Assembly: GCA_030680805.1 (NCBI GenBank)
Contig: JAUXUK010000033.1
Location: 1-60,795 of the forward strand
DNA from: Sulfuritalea sp.
Lineage (GTDB): Bacteria > Pseudomonadota > Gammaproteobacteria > Burkholderiales > Rhodocyclaceae
Reading direction: 5' to 3'
Length of the DNA: 60,795 nt
Below, in pieces: positions 24,356-35,408 of this stretch. A program made the position numbers and the translations under genes. Position 1 is the stretch's first letter, and the number at the start of each line of letters is the position of its first letter. The notes beneath the pieces are model-generated. The model was not told the origin of the DNA. It saw only the letters and a list, made by a program, of their open reading frames with translations, and did not search any database.

Positions 24356-25807
24356 TTAACCCAGCATCCGCGCCGCTTCATGGAACCAGCGCGTGAGGTA
24401 AGGCGGAATGTAGAGACCGAGCATCAACACGATGCCCAGATGCAGGAACACCGGCGTGATGGCGGGCGCGTGCGGCAGGCGCTTGGCCTCCGTTTCGCCG
24501 AACACCATCGGTTGCACCTTGCCGAAAATGGCGGCGAAGGCCACGCCCAGCCCCAACAGCAATATCGGCGTGGCCCAGGGGTAGTGCTTCATGGCATGGG
24601 TGAGGATCATGAATTCGCTGGCGAAGACGCCGAAGGGCGGCATGCCGAGGATGGCCAGCGTGCCCAGCATCAACCCCCAGCCGATCAGCGGATTTATCTT
24701 GATCAGGCCGCGGATGTTCTCCATCAGCTGCGTGCCGGTCTTCTGCGTGGCGTGGCCGACGGCAAAGAAGATGGCCGACTTGGTCAGCGAGTGCATGGTC
24801 ATGTGCAGCAGGCCGGCGAAGTTCGCCACCGGGCCGCCCATGCCGAAGGCGAAGGTGATGAGGCCCATGTGCTCGATCGACGAGTAGGCGAACATGCGCT
24901 TGACATCCTTCTGCCTTGACAGGAAGAAGGCCGCGACCAGCAGCGTGAACAGGCCGAAGCCGATCATCAGCTTGCCGGCGAAGTCGCCAGGAATGGCGCC
25001 GTCGGCCAGCACCTTGCAGCGCAGGATGGCGTACAGCGCGACGTTGAGCAGCAGGCCCGAGAGCACCGCCGACACGGGCGTCGGGCCTTCGGCGTGCGCG
25101 TCGGGCAGCCAGTTGTGCAAGGGTGCGAGGCCGACCTTGGTGCCATAGCCGACCAGCAGGAAGATGAAGGACAGCGCCATGATGTTCGGTTCGAGCTGTC
25201 CCTTGACGTCGACCAGATGGGTCCACAACAACGCGTTGCCGCTCTCGCCCAGCACGCGCTCGGCGGCGAAGTAGAGCAGGATGGTGCCGAACAGGGCCTG
25301 GGCGATGCCGACCCCGCAGAGGATGAAGTACTTCCACGCCGCCTCGAGGCTGGCCGGCGTGCGGTAGAGCGAGACCAGCAGCACGGTGGTCAGCGTCGCC
25401 GCTTCCATCGCCACCCAGAGCAGGCCCAGGTTGTTGGTGGTCAGCGCCGCCAGCATGGTGAACATGAAGAGCTGGTACATGCTCTTGTAGAGGCGCAGGC
25501 GCGGCTTGGTCAGGCGGCCGTGCTCGGCTTCGTTCCTCATGTAGGGGCCGGAAAATATGCTGGTGGTCAGGCCGACAAACGCGGTCAGCGCGACGAAGAA
25601 AACATTCAGTGAATCGATGAAGAACTGCTCGCCGAAGGCAAAGCGGGGCCCGTTGGCGATGATCTCGGCCGTCAGGCCGGCGGCGGCGAGGAAGGTACCG
25701 AGGCTGGCGATGATGTTCAGGTTCGGTGCCCAGTCGCGCTCGCCCACCACCGTCAGCAGCGCACCGCTGACGAGGGGAATGGCGAGCATGAGGATGAAGA
25801 AGTCCAT
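24356..25807 (-). CDS. hyfF: antiporter-like subunit HyfF (NuoN/M-like)
   Basis: A 483-residue integral membrane protein with about 14 predicted helices, of the Mrp-antiporter/NuoL-M-N type found as HyfF. Ion-path residues characteristic of the family are visible: the helix-5 glutamate in WVAMEAATLTTVLLVS and the lysine of GYGTKVGLAPLHNWLPDAHAE. A further motif is the KRMFAYSSIEHMG segment. It probably translocates protons or sodium within the hyf-like complex. The ATG at 25807 begins MDFFILMLAIP. A family A repeat separates it from hyfE. Length is close to standard HyfF (about 520 residues). Confidence 0.93.
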   Translation of the reverse strand: MDFFILMLAIPLVSGALLTVVGERDWAPNLNIIASLGTFLAAAGLTAEIIANGPRFAFGEQFFIDSLNVFFVALTAFVGLTTSIFSGPYMRNEAEHGRLTKPRLRLYKSMYQLFMFTMLAALTTNNLGLLWVAMEAATLTTVLLVSLYRTPASLEAAWKYFILCGVGIAQALFGTILLYFAAERVLGESGNALLWTHLVDVKGQLEPNIMALSFIFLLVGYGTKVGLAPLHNWLPDAHAEGPTPVSAVLSGLLLNVALYAILRCKVLADGAIPGDFAGKLMIGFGLFTLLVAAFFLSRQKDVKRMFAYSSIEHMGLITFAFGMGGPVANFAGLLHMTMHSLTKSAIFFAVGHATQKTGTQLMENIRGLIKINPLIGWGLMLGTLAILGMPPFGVFASEFMILTHAMKHYPWATPILLLGLGVAFAAIFGKVQPMVFGETEAKRLPHAPAITPVFLHLGIVLMLGLYIPPYLTRWFHEAARMLG

Positions 25808-25832
25808 GGCGGGTCAGAGAATCTGGAAATCT

Positions 25833-25940
25833 ACCGCGGAGGCGCAGAGGCGCGGAGGAAACGCAGAGAACTTCAAATGCAAAAGAATTGCTTTGGTTTT
25901 CCTCTGCGAACCCTCTGCGCCTCTGCGCCTCTGCGGTGAG
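25833..25940. repeat. GC-rich inverted repeat, family A copy 3
   Basis: About 108 bp with arms ACCGCGGAGGCGCAGAGGCG and CGCCTCTGCGCCTCTGCGGT around a loop with AAATGCAAAAGAATTG. It is inserted between hyfE and hyfF, which otherwise belong to the same transcription unit. Confidence 0.9.
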
Positions 25941-25963
25941 CTTTTGATTCTATCCATGGCCGT

Positions 25964-26632
25964 TCAATTGTCTTTAAGGCGTTCCATGTGACGGATATCC
26001 AGGCTGTCGAACTGGTCGCGGATCTGGAAGAAGAACACGCCGAGGATGATCACGCCGACCAGCACGTCGAGTGCGATGCCCAGCTCGACCACCATCGGCA
26101 TGCCGTAGGTGGCGCTGGTCGCCGCCAGAAACAGGCCGTTTTCCATCGAGAGGAAACCGACTACCTGGGTGATGGCCTTCTGCCGCGTGATCATCATGAG
26201 GAAGGCCAGCATCACCACCGCCATGGCAATGCCCAGCGTGCCGCGCGTGATGGTGTGGGACAGCTCGGAGATCGGCAGCGCGACGTTGAAGGCGACCATG
26301 ACAAGGAGCAGGCCGACCAGCATGGTGGTCGGAATGTTGATCAGCGCCTCGACCTCGCTCTTGACGTTGAGCTTGCGCACCAGCCGATGCAGGATCCAGG
26401 GCAATACCATGGCTTTGAGCAGCAGTGTCAGGCCGGCTGAGTAATACAGGTGGGACTGGCCGGTAGTCACCGCCACCACCAGCGTCGACAAGCACAATGT
26501 GAACCCCTGCAGGGCGAACAGGTTGATCAGCGCCACCACCCGACGCTGCGCCAGCATGGCGAAGGCCAGCAGCAGGATCACCGCGGCGAAAAGATTGATG
26601 AGCTGGGCTGAAAAGGAAATGGCGGTATTCAT
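25964..26632 (-). CDS. hyfE: HyfE-like membrane subunit
   Basis: A 222-residue protein with about seven predicted helices and a NuoK-like segment, as in HyfE/HycF-type subunits. The TM helix starting FGSAGLTLLLKAMVLPWILHRLVRKL-like region (SAGLTLLLKAMVLPWILH) and the second half (QVVGFLSMENGLFLAA) contain the conserved glutamate pair used in proton channels of NuoK relatives. It overlaps hyfC by ATGA (26629-26632), showing tight coupling. Length fits the family. It probably joins the antiporter subunits to the HyfC/HyfG core. Confidence 0.88.
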   Translation of the reverse strand: MNTAISFSAQLINLFAAVILLLAFAMLAQRRVVALINLFALQGFTLCLSTLVVAVTTGQSHLYYSAGLTLLLKAMVLPWILHRLVRKLNVKSEVEALINIPTTMLVGLLLVMVAFNVALPISELSHTITRGTLGIAMAVVMLAFLMMITRQKAITQVVGFLSMENGLFLAATSATYGMPMVVELGIALDVLVGVIILGVFFFQIRDQFDSLDIRHMERLKDN

Positions 26633-27585
26633 ACCTTGCTCTCCAGCAGCAGCCGCACCAGCAGTCCGAGCACCGCCAGCATGAACGCGGTGCCGAGAAA
26701 CTCCGGGGCACGGAAGATGCGCACCTTGGCGTTCACTGTCTCGATGCCGGCGAGAATCGCACCGCCAATGGCGAGCTTGAGGACGAGCAGCGGTATCGCC
26801 GCCAGCAAGGCAGGAAAATCATCCCCCGGCGCGATGCCCCACGGGAAAAACAGCGCAAGGCCGAGGCAGGAATAGGCATACAGCTTGAGGCTCGCCGCCC
26901 ATTCGATCAGCGCCAGGTGGCGGCCCGAGTATTCGAGAATCATCGCCTCGTGAATCATGGTCAGTTCGAGGTGCGTCGCTGGATTGTCCACCGGCACGCG
27001 GGCGTTCTCGGCGAAGGAGACGAAGGTGAAGGCGATGCCGGCGAAGGCCAGGCTGGGGTAGATCACCAGCTCGCGATGGGCCAGCGTCTCGACGATGGTG
27101 ACCACCGAGGTCGACTGGGCGATCATGGCCAACGTAAAAATCACCATCAACAGCGCCGGCTCGGCAAGGAAACCGATCAGCATTTCACGGCGGCCGCCGA
27201 GGCTGCCGAAGGAGGTGCCGACATCCATGGCCGCCAGCGAAATGAACACGCGTGCCAGGCCGAACACGCCGACCAGCGCCAGCGCATCGGCGGCCGGAGC
27301 GAGCGGCAGGTCGGTCGACAAACTGGGAATGATGGCGCAGGCCAGCACCATGCAGCCGAAAACCACAAAGGGCGCGGCGCGAAACAGCGACGAAGCGCCA
27401 TGCGCCAGCACCACATCCTTGCGAAAAAGCTTTTGCAGCATGTAATAGGGCAGCAACAGCGGCGGCGCGCTGCGACTCTGCAACCAGGCGCGGCACTGCC
27501 CCACCCAGCCCGACAACAGCGGCGCCAGCACCAGCGCCAGCAGGATCGCGAACGCCTGACCGAGCAGGCCGGAAATGCTGATCAT
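26629..27585 (-). CDS. hyfC: HyfC/NuoH-like membrane subunit
   Basis: A 318-residue NuoH/HyfC-type protein with about eight helices. It is the membrane anchor that links the peripheral NuoB/NuoD-like subunits to the ion-translocating arm. The NuoH signature region ENARVPVDNPATHLELTMIHEA is present, with glutamates and the Arg-Pro-x-Asp pattern of the quinone-side loop, and PYYMLQKLFRKD matches the first cytoplasmic loop. The ATG at 27585 (MISISGLL) overlaps the hyfB stop. The frame runs upstream but only inside hyfB. Length is normal. Confidence 0.92.
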   Translation of the reverse strand: MISISGLLGQAFAILLALVLAPLLSGWVGQCRAWLQSRSAPPLLLPYYMLQKLFRKDVVLAHGASSLFRAAPFVVFGCMVLACAIIPSLSTDLPLAPAADALALVGVFGLARVFISLAAMDVGTSFGSLGGRREMLIGFLAEPALLMVIFTLAMIAQSTSVVTIVETLAHRELVIYPSLAFAGIAFTFVSFAENARVPVDNPATHLELTMIHEAMILEYSGRHLALIEWAASLKLYAYSCLGLALFFPWGIAPGDDFPALLAAIPLLVLKLAIGGAILAGIETVNAKVRIFRAPEFLGTAFMLAVLGLLVRLLLESKV

Positions 27586-29603
27586 GGTCGCGCCACCAAC
27601 AGAAGGACCAGCAGGGTGATGAAGCTGTACATCAGGTAGACGGCAATGCGCCCGCCTTGCAGCCTGACGATCAGGGTCGATATCCAGCCGGCCGCCTTGG
27701 CCACCGGCAGGTATAGCCAATGCCAGAAATGATCTTCGACCTTGACGCTGTAATAGGGTTGGGCGTCGCGTGCGGTCGGGAAATGCCGCTCCATGCGGAA
27801 CATCGGCTCGAAGATGCGCCGGATCGGCTGGCTGAAGCCTTCGGCCGTGTCCTGCGCCCGCGGCCCCTGGAAGTAGTAGCCGCAATCCCAGGCCGAAGTG
27901 CGGCGCACGCGACCGTGATACAGATGGCGCACCAGCCAGCGCCCCAGCAGCAAGGTGGCGGCAATGGTGACGAGAAAGATCACCGGCTCGTAGCTCGCAC
28001 GCGCCGGTGAAATCGGCGCCAGCATCCACCAGCCCTGTTCATTCAGCTTGTCGGCGAGGCCGGTGCCAAGGAGTTGCCGCGTCACCGCATCAATGCGCAA
28101 GATCACCGTCGAAGGCAGGATGCCCAGCAGCAGCGTGATAAGCGCCAGCCAGACGAGGCCGAACTTCTCCCACGGACCGGCGTCCTGGGCATCCTTGAGT
28201 CCGGGCTCGCGCATCTGGCCAAGAAAGATGATGCCGTAAAACTTGACCATGGCGAAACCGGCCAGGGCGGCGACGAGCACCACCAGCGCCGCCGCCACCG
28301 GCACCACCATGTTGAGCCAGGGGTGCGGCAGGCCCGGCGAGAAGAGGAAGCTTTGCAGCAGCAGCCACTCCGAAACAAACCCCGATAGCGGCGGCAGCCC
28401 CGCGCTGGCGATCACCCCGGCCAGCGCCAGCCAGGCCACCCAGGGCATGCGATGGATCAGGCCGCCCAGCTTGCCCAGGCTGCGTTCCTTCGTTGCGTGC
28501 AGCACCGAGCCGGTACACAGGAACAGCAGGCTCTTGAAGGCGGAGTGCGCCAGGCAGTGGTAGAGCACCGCCGTCATCGCCAGCGCCGCCAGCGCCTCCA
28601 TGCGATAGGCATGGAAGATCAGGGTCAGCCCGATGCCGACGGCAATGAGGCCGATATTCTCGATCGACGAATAGGCCAGCAGCCGCTTCATGTCGCTTTG
28701 CACCGTGCTGTAGAGCACGCCGAACAGCGCGGTGACGAGGCCAACCGCCAGAGCCACCACGCCCCACCACCACAAGGTCGTGTGCAGCAGGTCGAAGCTG
28801 ACGCGCAGCAGGCCGTAGATCGCGGTTTTCAGCATCACGCCGCTCATCATTGCCGATACCGGCGAGGGTGCCGCCGGGTGCGCCTCGGGCAGCCAGACAT
28901 GCAGCGGCACCAGCCCGGCCTTGGCGCCAAAGCCGGCCAGCGCCAGCAGGAAGGCGGCCGAGGCCCAGAACGGCGACAGTTCCTGCGCACGCATCGCGGC
29001 AAAGCTGTAGTCGCCGCCTCCACCGCCAATTCCGCCGGTCATCACGCCGAAGGAAAGCAGGATGGTAATCGCGCCGATGTGCGCGATCAGCAGGTAGAGG
29101 AATCCGGCGCGGCGGATTTCCTCGTGCTTGTGGTCGGTAGTGACGAGGAAGAAGGAGGACAGCGCCATGCACTCCCAGGCCACCATGAAGGCGTAGGCGT
29201 CATCCGCCAGCAATACCATCAGCATGCTGGCAAGGAAGACGTGGTATTCGAGACAGAGCAGCCCCGGCGCGGTGCCTTCGCCCTTCCTGAAATAGCCGGC
29301 GGCGAAAATGGAAATGCCGACCGAGACGAAACCCAGCAGCAGGGCAAACACGGCGGAAAGGCTGTCCAGGCGCAGATGGAAGGGCAGATCCGGCAGGCCG
29401 ATGACCAGCACCGCGGTTTGCGCCTGACCGCCGAGCGAACCCAGCGCGACCAGGCCCACCAGCATGCCGATCAGGGCACCGAGCGGGAACAGGATCTTGC
29501 TGATGAAGCGCGTATTGCGCGGCGCCACCAGCCCCAGCAGCCCGATGGCCAGCCAGGCGCAGGCGGCTATCAGCAGGGTGTCGATGGGCAGGAGGCTGGG
29601 CAT
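27582..29603 (-). CDS. hyfB: antiporter-like subunit HyfB (NuoL-like)
   Basis: A 673-residue membrane protein with about 16 helices, of the HyfB/NuoL type. Conserved features are FMVAWECMALSSFFLVTT (helix-5 glutamate), GFGAKAGLVPLHVWLPEAHPAAPSPVSA (helix-7 lysine), SDMKRLLAYSSIENIGLI and the histidine/lysine region HCLAHSAFKSLLF. The C-terminal extension (WDCGYYFQGPRAQDTAEGFSQPIRRIFEPM) is characteristic of HyfB/HycC. The ATG at 29603 begins MPSLLPIDTLLI, with AGGAGG just upstream. It follows sulP1 on the same strand after 116 nt that hold a degenerate family B fragment. It is likely to be the main proton channel of the complex. Confidence 0.93.
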   Translation of the reverse strand: MPSLLPIDTLLIAACAWLAIGLLGLVAPRNTRFISKILFPLGALIGMLVGLVALGSLGGQAQTAVLVIGLPDLPFHLRLDSLSAVFALLLGFVSVGISIFAAGYFRKGEGTAPGLLCLEYHVFLASMLMVLLADDAYAFMVAWECMALSSFFLVTTDHKHEEIRRAGFLYLLIAHIGAITILLSFGVMTGGIGGGGGDYSFAAMRAQELSPFWASAAFLLALAGFGAKAGLVPLHVWLPEAHPAAPSPVSAMMSGVMLKTAIYGLLRVSFDLLHTTLWWWGVVALAVGLVTALFGVLYSTVQSDMKRLLAYSSIENIGLIAVGIGLTLIFHAYRMEALAALAMTAVLYHCLAHSAFKSLLFLCTGSVLHATKERSLGKLGGLIHRMPWVAWLALAGVIASAGLPPLSGFVSEWLLLQSFLFSPGLPHPWLNMVVPVAAALVVLVAALAGFAMVKFYGIIFLGQMREPGLKDAQDAGPWEKFGLVWLALITLLLGILPSTVILRIDAVTRQLLGTGLADKLNEQGWWMLAPISPARASYEPVIFLVTIAATLLLGRWLVRHLYHGRVRRTSAWDCGYYFQGPRAQDTAEGFSQPIRRIFEPMFRMERHFPTARDAQPYYSVKVEDHFWHWLYLPVAKAAGWISTLIVRLQGGRIAVYLMYSFITLLVLLLVARP

Positions 29604-29719
29604 GGTGGACGCGTGTCTGCGAACGATTCTAGCAGCGGTTTCCTGCGGAAACGCCGTAGCGCCGGCGCCGACTCCGGGCCGCGCCGCATCGCGCCGCCCG
29701 GCGTGGGAACGGGTTCCTT

Positions 29720-31855
29720 TCAGCCAAAGCGCTTTGCCGGCAGGGGCCGCAACGGGCTCGCGCCCTCGTCCGCGCCGCGGGTGGCGGCCCAGGCATGGAT
29801 TGCTGCCAGCGCCATATCGGCGGTGGCAAAAATGTGCTGCTGCGAGATGTAGTCGAACAATCCGGTGGCGCGCATGACGTCGATCACCTGTTTCTTCAGT
29901 CCCGAGAAGACCACCGTCACGCCACTGCCGCGCAGCCGCTCGACCAGATGGTGCATCACTTCCTCGCCCGAAGCGTCGAGTTCGTTGATGCCGTTGGCGA
30001 CTACCAGCAGGTAGGGCGCTTTCGGATTTGCCGCCACCGCGTCGAGAATCGCGTCCTCGAAGAAGGAGACATTGGCGAAGTAAAGCCGGCCGTCGAAGCG
30101 CACCGCCGTCACCAGGTCCGAGGCCGGCAGCTGGTTGACGGCGGCGTCGCGCAGGCTGCCATCGGCATGACGGCCGAGGATGGCCACGCGCGGCGTCATG
30201 GTGCGGTACAGATACAACCCGATGGCCAGGCCGGCGCCGATCATGATGCCCTTGTCGAGATGGGGCGCGAACGCGAGCGTGGCGATAAATGTGACGACCG
30301 AGGCCGCGCCGTCGTGGCGGTTGGCCTGCCAGGCATGCCTGATCGCAGCGAAGTTGATCAGGCCGATCACCGCCATGATGATCACGGCGGCCAGCACCGC
30401 CTGCGGCAGGTGGTAGAGCAGCGGCGTCAGGAACAGCAGGGTCAGCAATACGAAGACCGCGGTGATTACCGAGGACATGCCGGTCTTCGCCCCGGCATTG
30501 ATATTCACCGCGGAGCGCGAGAAGGAACCCGACACGGGGAAAGCCTGCGTCAGGCTGCCGACGATATTGGCCAGGCCCTGCCCGATCAGTTCCTGGTTCG
30601 GATCGATCTTCTGCTTGGTCTTCGCGGCGATGGCCTTGGCGATGGAGATCGCCTCCATGAAGCCAACCAATGAAATGACAATGGCCGCCGAGAGCAGGCT
30701 GCCGATCATGTCCCAGGACATCGCCGGCAGGCTGAGGGAGGGCAGGCCCTCCGGTACCGTGCCCACCACTTCGCCGCCGCCGGAAAGCTTCAGCTTGCCG
30801 CCGCCTGCCTTTGCGATGCGCCAGGAATGTCCGTCGCCCTGAACGCCGGCCGGCAGCCCGCCCTGGGCATGGAACTGCGGCGGCTGACCGTCGGCCGCCG
30901 CCACCTGCTCGAAGACGAAGCTGCGCAGCGCGCGGCTGCGTTTTCGGTTCTCGTCTTCGCGATCCTTGAGTTGCAGCTTCGCCAGTTCGATTTCGTAATT
31001 CAGGGTCGCGGCGCCGTGGGTCAGTTCGCCTCCGGATTTCCTCAATTGCTTCAGCGCGGTCGTCTTCGCCGCGATCTGGGCGTTGATCTCCCGGATGCGC
31101 GCTTCGGTGGTCGCGAGATCCTCCAGCAGCAGTCGCGCCTCGGGCTCGACGATCTGCTCCAGCGTCGCCGTGGTGTTGCGCTCGAAGCCGATCTGCCAGG
31201 AGACCACCGTGGCGAGGGCAACGGCGATCAGCACGCCGGGCAGGCGGGGTGCCTTCTTGCGGATCACCCACATGATCGCAATCGCCGTCAGGCCCATCGC
31301 CAGCGTCGGCAGGTGGGTATCGCCCACCAGCTTCAGCACCCCCCAGATATCGTTGATGAAGAATTCGGAACGGCCCATCGGCACGCCGATCAACTTGTTC
31401 ACCTGGGACAGCGCGATGATGATGGCGGCCGCATTGGTGAAGCCGACGATCACCGGGTGGGAAAGGAAATTCACGACGACGCCCAGCTTGAACACGCCGA
31501 GCGCCAACTGGACGATACCGACCATCAACGCCAACATGATGGCGAGAGCGATGAAAGCGTCGGAGCCCGGCGCCGCCAGCGGCGTCAGGCTGGAGGCGGT
31601 CAGCAGCGAAGCGACGGCGACCGGCCCGGTGCCGAGCTGGCTCGACGAGCCCCACATCGCCGCCACCATGACCGGCAGGAAGGCGGCATAAAGACCGTAG
31701 TAGGCCGGCAAGCCGGCCAACTGCGCATACGCCATCGACTGCGGCACCAGCACCAGGGCCACGGTGAGGCCGGCAATGAAATCCGCCTTGAGTACATCGC
31801 GGCGCGGCGGAAACCACTTGAGGAAGGGCAGCAGACGCAACAGGGAGAAGTTCAT
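29720..31855 (-). CDS. SulP-family anion transporter with coiled-coil insert (1)
   Basis: A 711-residue SulP (SLC26-like) transporter. N-terminal signatures are DFIAGLTVALVLVPQSMAYAQLAGLPAYYGLY and LSHPVIVGFTNAAAIIIA. A C-terminal STAS domain includes LVVANGINELDASGEEVMHHLVE. About 140 extra residues (roughly 226-365) lie between the fifth/sixth-helix region and the usual VVGTVPEGLPSL segment. They form a charged, heptad-like coil (LEDLATTEARIREINAQIAA, LAKLQLKDREDENRKRSRAL). The paralogue at 35493 has an equivalent insert. SulP proteins carry bicarbonate, sulfate or other anions; the substrate here is unknown. It is transcribed with usp upstream and hyfB downstream. Confidence 0.9.
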   Translation of the reverse strand: MNFSLLRLLPFLKWFPPRRDVLKADFIAGLTVALVLVPQSMAYAQLAGLPAYYGLYAAFLPVMVAAMWGSSSQLGTGPVAVASLLTASSLTPLAAPGSDAFIALAIMLALMVGIVQLALGVFKLGVVVNFLSHPVIVGFTNAAAIIIALSQVNKLIGVPMGRSEFFINDIWGVLKLVGDTHLPTLAMGLTAIAIMWVIRKKAPRLPGVLIAVALATVVSWQIGFERNTTATLEQIVEPEARLLLEDLATTEARIREINAQIAAKTTALKQLRKSGGELTHGAATLNYEIELAKLQLKDREDENRKRSRALRSFVFEQVAAADGQPPQFHAQGGLPAGVQGDGHSWRIAKAGGGKLKLSGGGEVVGTVPEGLPSLSLPAMSWDMIGSLLSAAIVISLVGFMEAISIAKAIAAKTKQKIDPNQELIGQGLANIVGSLTQAFPVSGSFSRSAVNINAGAKTGMSSVITAVFVLLTLLFLTPLLYHLPQAVLAAVIIMAVIGLINFAAIRHAWQANRHDGAASVVTFIATLAFAPHLDKGIMIGAGLAIGLYLYRTMTPRVAILGRHADGSLRDAAVNQLPASDLVTAVRFDGRLYFANVSFFEDAILDAVAANPKAPYLLVVANGINELDASGEEVMHHLVERLRGSGVTVVFSGLKKQVIDVMRATGLFDYISQQHIFATADMALAAIHAWAATRGADEGASPLRPLPAKRFG

Positions 31856-31871
31856 GCTCGGGTCCGGGGGT

Positions 31872-32267
31872 CTAGTTCTGCGGCGGTTTCGGCGCGGCGG
31901 CAGTCACCAGCGGGCAGGCGAGCCGCGACCAGGGGTCGCTGGCGCGATCCTCGGCGACGCTTTCCCAGCCTTCCAGCGAGTCGATCACCACCGTGGCCAC
32001 GCATTCGTGAGTGTTGGCGTACTGGACGATGTCGCGTCGACGCATTTCGGGTTTCCGCGCCAGGCTGTACGAAACCCCGGCCGCGCGCAGCGACTCGATG
32101 AATTCCTCCAGTTCGCCCGGCAGTGCCGGCCCGGCGACGCGCGCCAGGATGTCGAGCTCGGCGTCCAGGCGCTCGCAGAGGCTGCGTGCCGAGGCTAGCA
32201 ACCGCGGCTCGATGTGGCCCTCGCGCACGGCGAGCACGACCTTGCGCTCAGTCCTGGCGCTGGACAT
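31872..32267 (-). CDS. universal stress protein-like protein
   Basis: A 131-residue UspA-like alpha/beta protein (VVLAVREGHIEPRLLASARSLCERLDAELDILARV, YANTHECVATVVIDSLEGWESV, ACPLVTAAAPK). It lacks a clear GxxGSxxR-type ATP loop, so nucleotide binding is uncertain. I start at ATG 32267 (MSSARTERK), preceded by AAGAGA. An ATG at 32285 lies only about 14 nt after the predicted transcript start. It is the first gene of the usp-sulP1-hyf operon, 16 nt before sulP1. It may regulate the transporter, as the Usp domains fused to sulP3 suggest. Confidence 0.75.
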   Translation of the reverse strand: MSSARTERKVVLAVREGHIEPRLLASARSLCERLDAELDILARVAGPALPGELEEFIESLRAAGVSYSLARKPEMRRRDIVQYANTHECVATVVIDSLEGWESVAEDRASDPWSRLACPLVTAAAPKPPQN

Positions 32268-32308
32268 GGTTTCTCTTGAGGGCATGGCGGCATTTCACGG
32301 GCTGACCA

Positions 32309-32325
32309 ACGCAGCATTCATGCCA
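32309..32325 (-). promoter_or_regulatory. sigma54 (-24/-12) promoter for usp-sulP1-hyf
   Basis: On the minus strand the sequence is TGGCATGAATGCTGCGT: the GG and GC doublets are separated by ten bases, as in TGGCAC-N5-TTGC. It predicts transcription from about 32299, giving a 32-nt leader to the ATG at 32267. A TTGC-N5-GCAA palindrome lies 87 bases upstream. Confidence 0.65.
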
Positions 32326-32412
32326 TCGCGCCACTCCGCGACCAAGCCCATGAATTTACGCTGGTATCCGAATCCGGCAGGAAATGGTCCCGCTGAATCG
32401 CAGCGCTCCTGA

Positions 32413-32425
32413 TTGCACTTCGCAA
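32413..32425. promoter_or_regulatory. putative activator-binding palindrome 1
   Basis: TTGCACTTCGCAA, an inverted repeat of TTGC with a five-base spacer. It is 87 bases upstream of the minus-strand -24/-12 promoter, typical enhancer spacing for an NtrC-type activator such as the one encoded at 33975. Three similar palindromes lie nearby. Confidence 0.55.
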
Positions 32426-32499
32426 CACCACCCATGAATCATCGGTAGTTGCGCCAGAGCCGACGAACTTCCTTGGTGTTGCATCGACGAAGCCTGTAG

Positions 32500-32512
32500 T
32501 TGCATAATGCAA
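32500..32512. promoter_or_regulatory. putative activator-binding palindrome 2
   Basis: TTGCATAATGCAA, a perfect palindrome overlapping the first possible ATG (32507) of the sensor kinase gene. It could be a second enhancer for the divergent operon and an autoregulatory site for the kinase-regulator operon. The overlap favours the ATG at 32516 as the real start. Confidence 0.5.
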
Positions 32513-32515
32513 TCC

Positions 32516-33974
<1,459 letters not shown>

Positions 33975-33982
<8 letters not shown>

Positions 33983-35330
33983 AGGCTCATTGCTTATTGT
34001 GGACGACGAAAAGGTCGCCCTGAGGAATCTCGAACACGTGATGAAGAAGGAGGGCTACGAAGTCACGGCGACGCAAAGCGGGGCCAATGCCCTGGCCCTG
34101 CTCGGCAGGCAGCCCTTCGACGTCGTGCTCACCGACCTGCGCATGGAAAAGACCGACGGCATGCAGATCCTGGAAAAATGCCGCGCCACCTGCCCCGATA
34201 CCGAGGTGATCCTGATCACCGGCTATGCCACGCTCGAATCGGCCGTCGACGCAATGAAGCACGGCGCCTTCTACTACATCGCCAAGCCCTTTCGCCTCGA
34301 CGAAGTGCGCAAGGTCGTCGCCGAAGCCCTCGCCAAGACGCAACTGCGGCGCGAGAACCGCAACCTGCGCGAGCAGGTCGAGGGCTTCCAGGGCAAGGTC
34401 CGCATCATCACGCAGAACGCCGAGATGCAGCGCCTGCTCGACATGGCGCGCCAGATCGCGCCGACCGACTGCAACGTGCTGATCACCGGCGAGTCGGGCA
34501 CCGGCAAGGAACTCTTCGCGCGCTACCTGCACCACCACAGCCGGCGCAGCGAGGGAGCTTTCGTCGCGGTCAATTGCGGCGCCTTCAACGAGGAGCTGCT
34601 CGCCAACGAGCTGTTAGGCCACGTCAAGGGCGCCTTTACCGGCGCCGCCGGCGACAAGAAAGGGCTGATCGCGGCGGCGGCGGGCGGCACGCTGTTCCTC
34701 GACGAAATCACCGAGATGTCGCCGGCAATGCAGGTCAAGCTGCTGCGCGTGATCCAGGAGCGCGAGGTGCTGCCGCTGGGCGCCACGACGCCGCAGAAGG
34801 TCGATCTGCGCTTCGTCGCGGCCACCAACCGCAACATCCTCGACATGGCCAAGGGCGGCGACTTCCGCCAGGACCTGTTCTTTCGCCTCAACGTGGTCAA
34901 TCTGCTGATCCCGCCGCTTTCCCGGCGCAGGGAGGACGTGCCACTGCTGGCCTACCATTTCCTCAAAAAATGTGCGGCCCGCATGGGCAAGAACGTGTCG
35001 GAGATTTCCACCGAGGCCATGGATCTGCTCAAGGCCTACGACTTTCCGGGCAATGTGCGCGAACTCGAGAACATCGTCGAGCGGGGAGTTGCCATCGCCA
35101 CCGGCGACGTCATCGAAACCGCCAGCCTGCCCGATGACCTGCGCGAACTGGCGATCCGCACCTTCCGCAAGAAGGAAGGGCGCCTGCCCTCCCTCGAAGA
35201 GCAGGAACGCGAATACATCCGCTGGGTCTTGCAGGAGGCCGGCGGCAACCAGACGCTGGCCGCGCAGATCCTCGGCATCGACCGCGTCTCGCTGTGGCGC
35301 AAGCTCAAGCGCTACCAGATGGAAGAGTGA
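33975..35330 (+). CDS. NtrC-type sigma54-dependent response regulator
   Basis: A 451-residue regulator. The receiver domain has acidic residues D10 and D11, phospho-acceptor D54 (VVLTDLRM) and lysine in YIAKPF. The AAA+ domain has Walker A GESGTGKE (residues about 172-179), the sigma54-contacting loop GAFTGA (about 219-224) and Walker B GGTLFLDEI. A Fis-type helix-turn-helix closes the protein (GNQTLAAQILGIDRVSLWRKLKRYQ). All parts needed for activating sigma54 promoters are present. It is the predicted ligand of the TTGC-N5-GCAA palindromes that flank this locus. Confidence 0.93.
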
Positions 35331-35345
35331 TCCGCGTCCCGCGAT

Positions 35346-35377
35346 AGAGACGCGTGATGTGCGCATAACGCGTCTCT
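35346..35377. terminator. perfect 10-bp inverted repeat after the regulator gene
   Basis: AGAGACGCGT and ACGCGTCTCT are separated by 12 bases, 15 nt after the regulator stop. It would form a stable hairpin but has no T-run, so it may be a weak terminator, a transcript-stabilising hairpin or an operator for sulP2. Confidence 0.5.
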
Positions 35378-35408
35378 CGGCCGCCACGGACTCGCCGCGT
35401 ATAAAATG

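Noticed and set aside
22182..29603. Functional [NiFe]-hydrogenase 4
   Set aside because: The large subunit lacks the NiFe cysteine pairs and no maturation endopeptidase is nearby, so hydrogen turnover is unlikely.
27582..31817. A single open frame of about 1411 codons joining hyfB with the sulP1 region
   Set aside because: The upstream part is an out-of-frame reading of sulP1. hyfB has its own ATG at 29603 with AGGAGG, and sulP1 ends properly at 29720.
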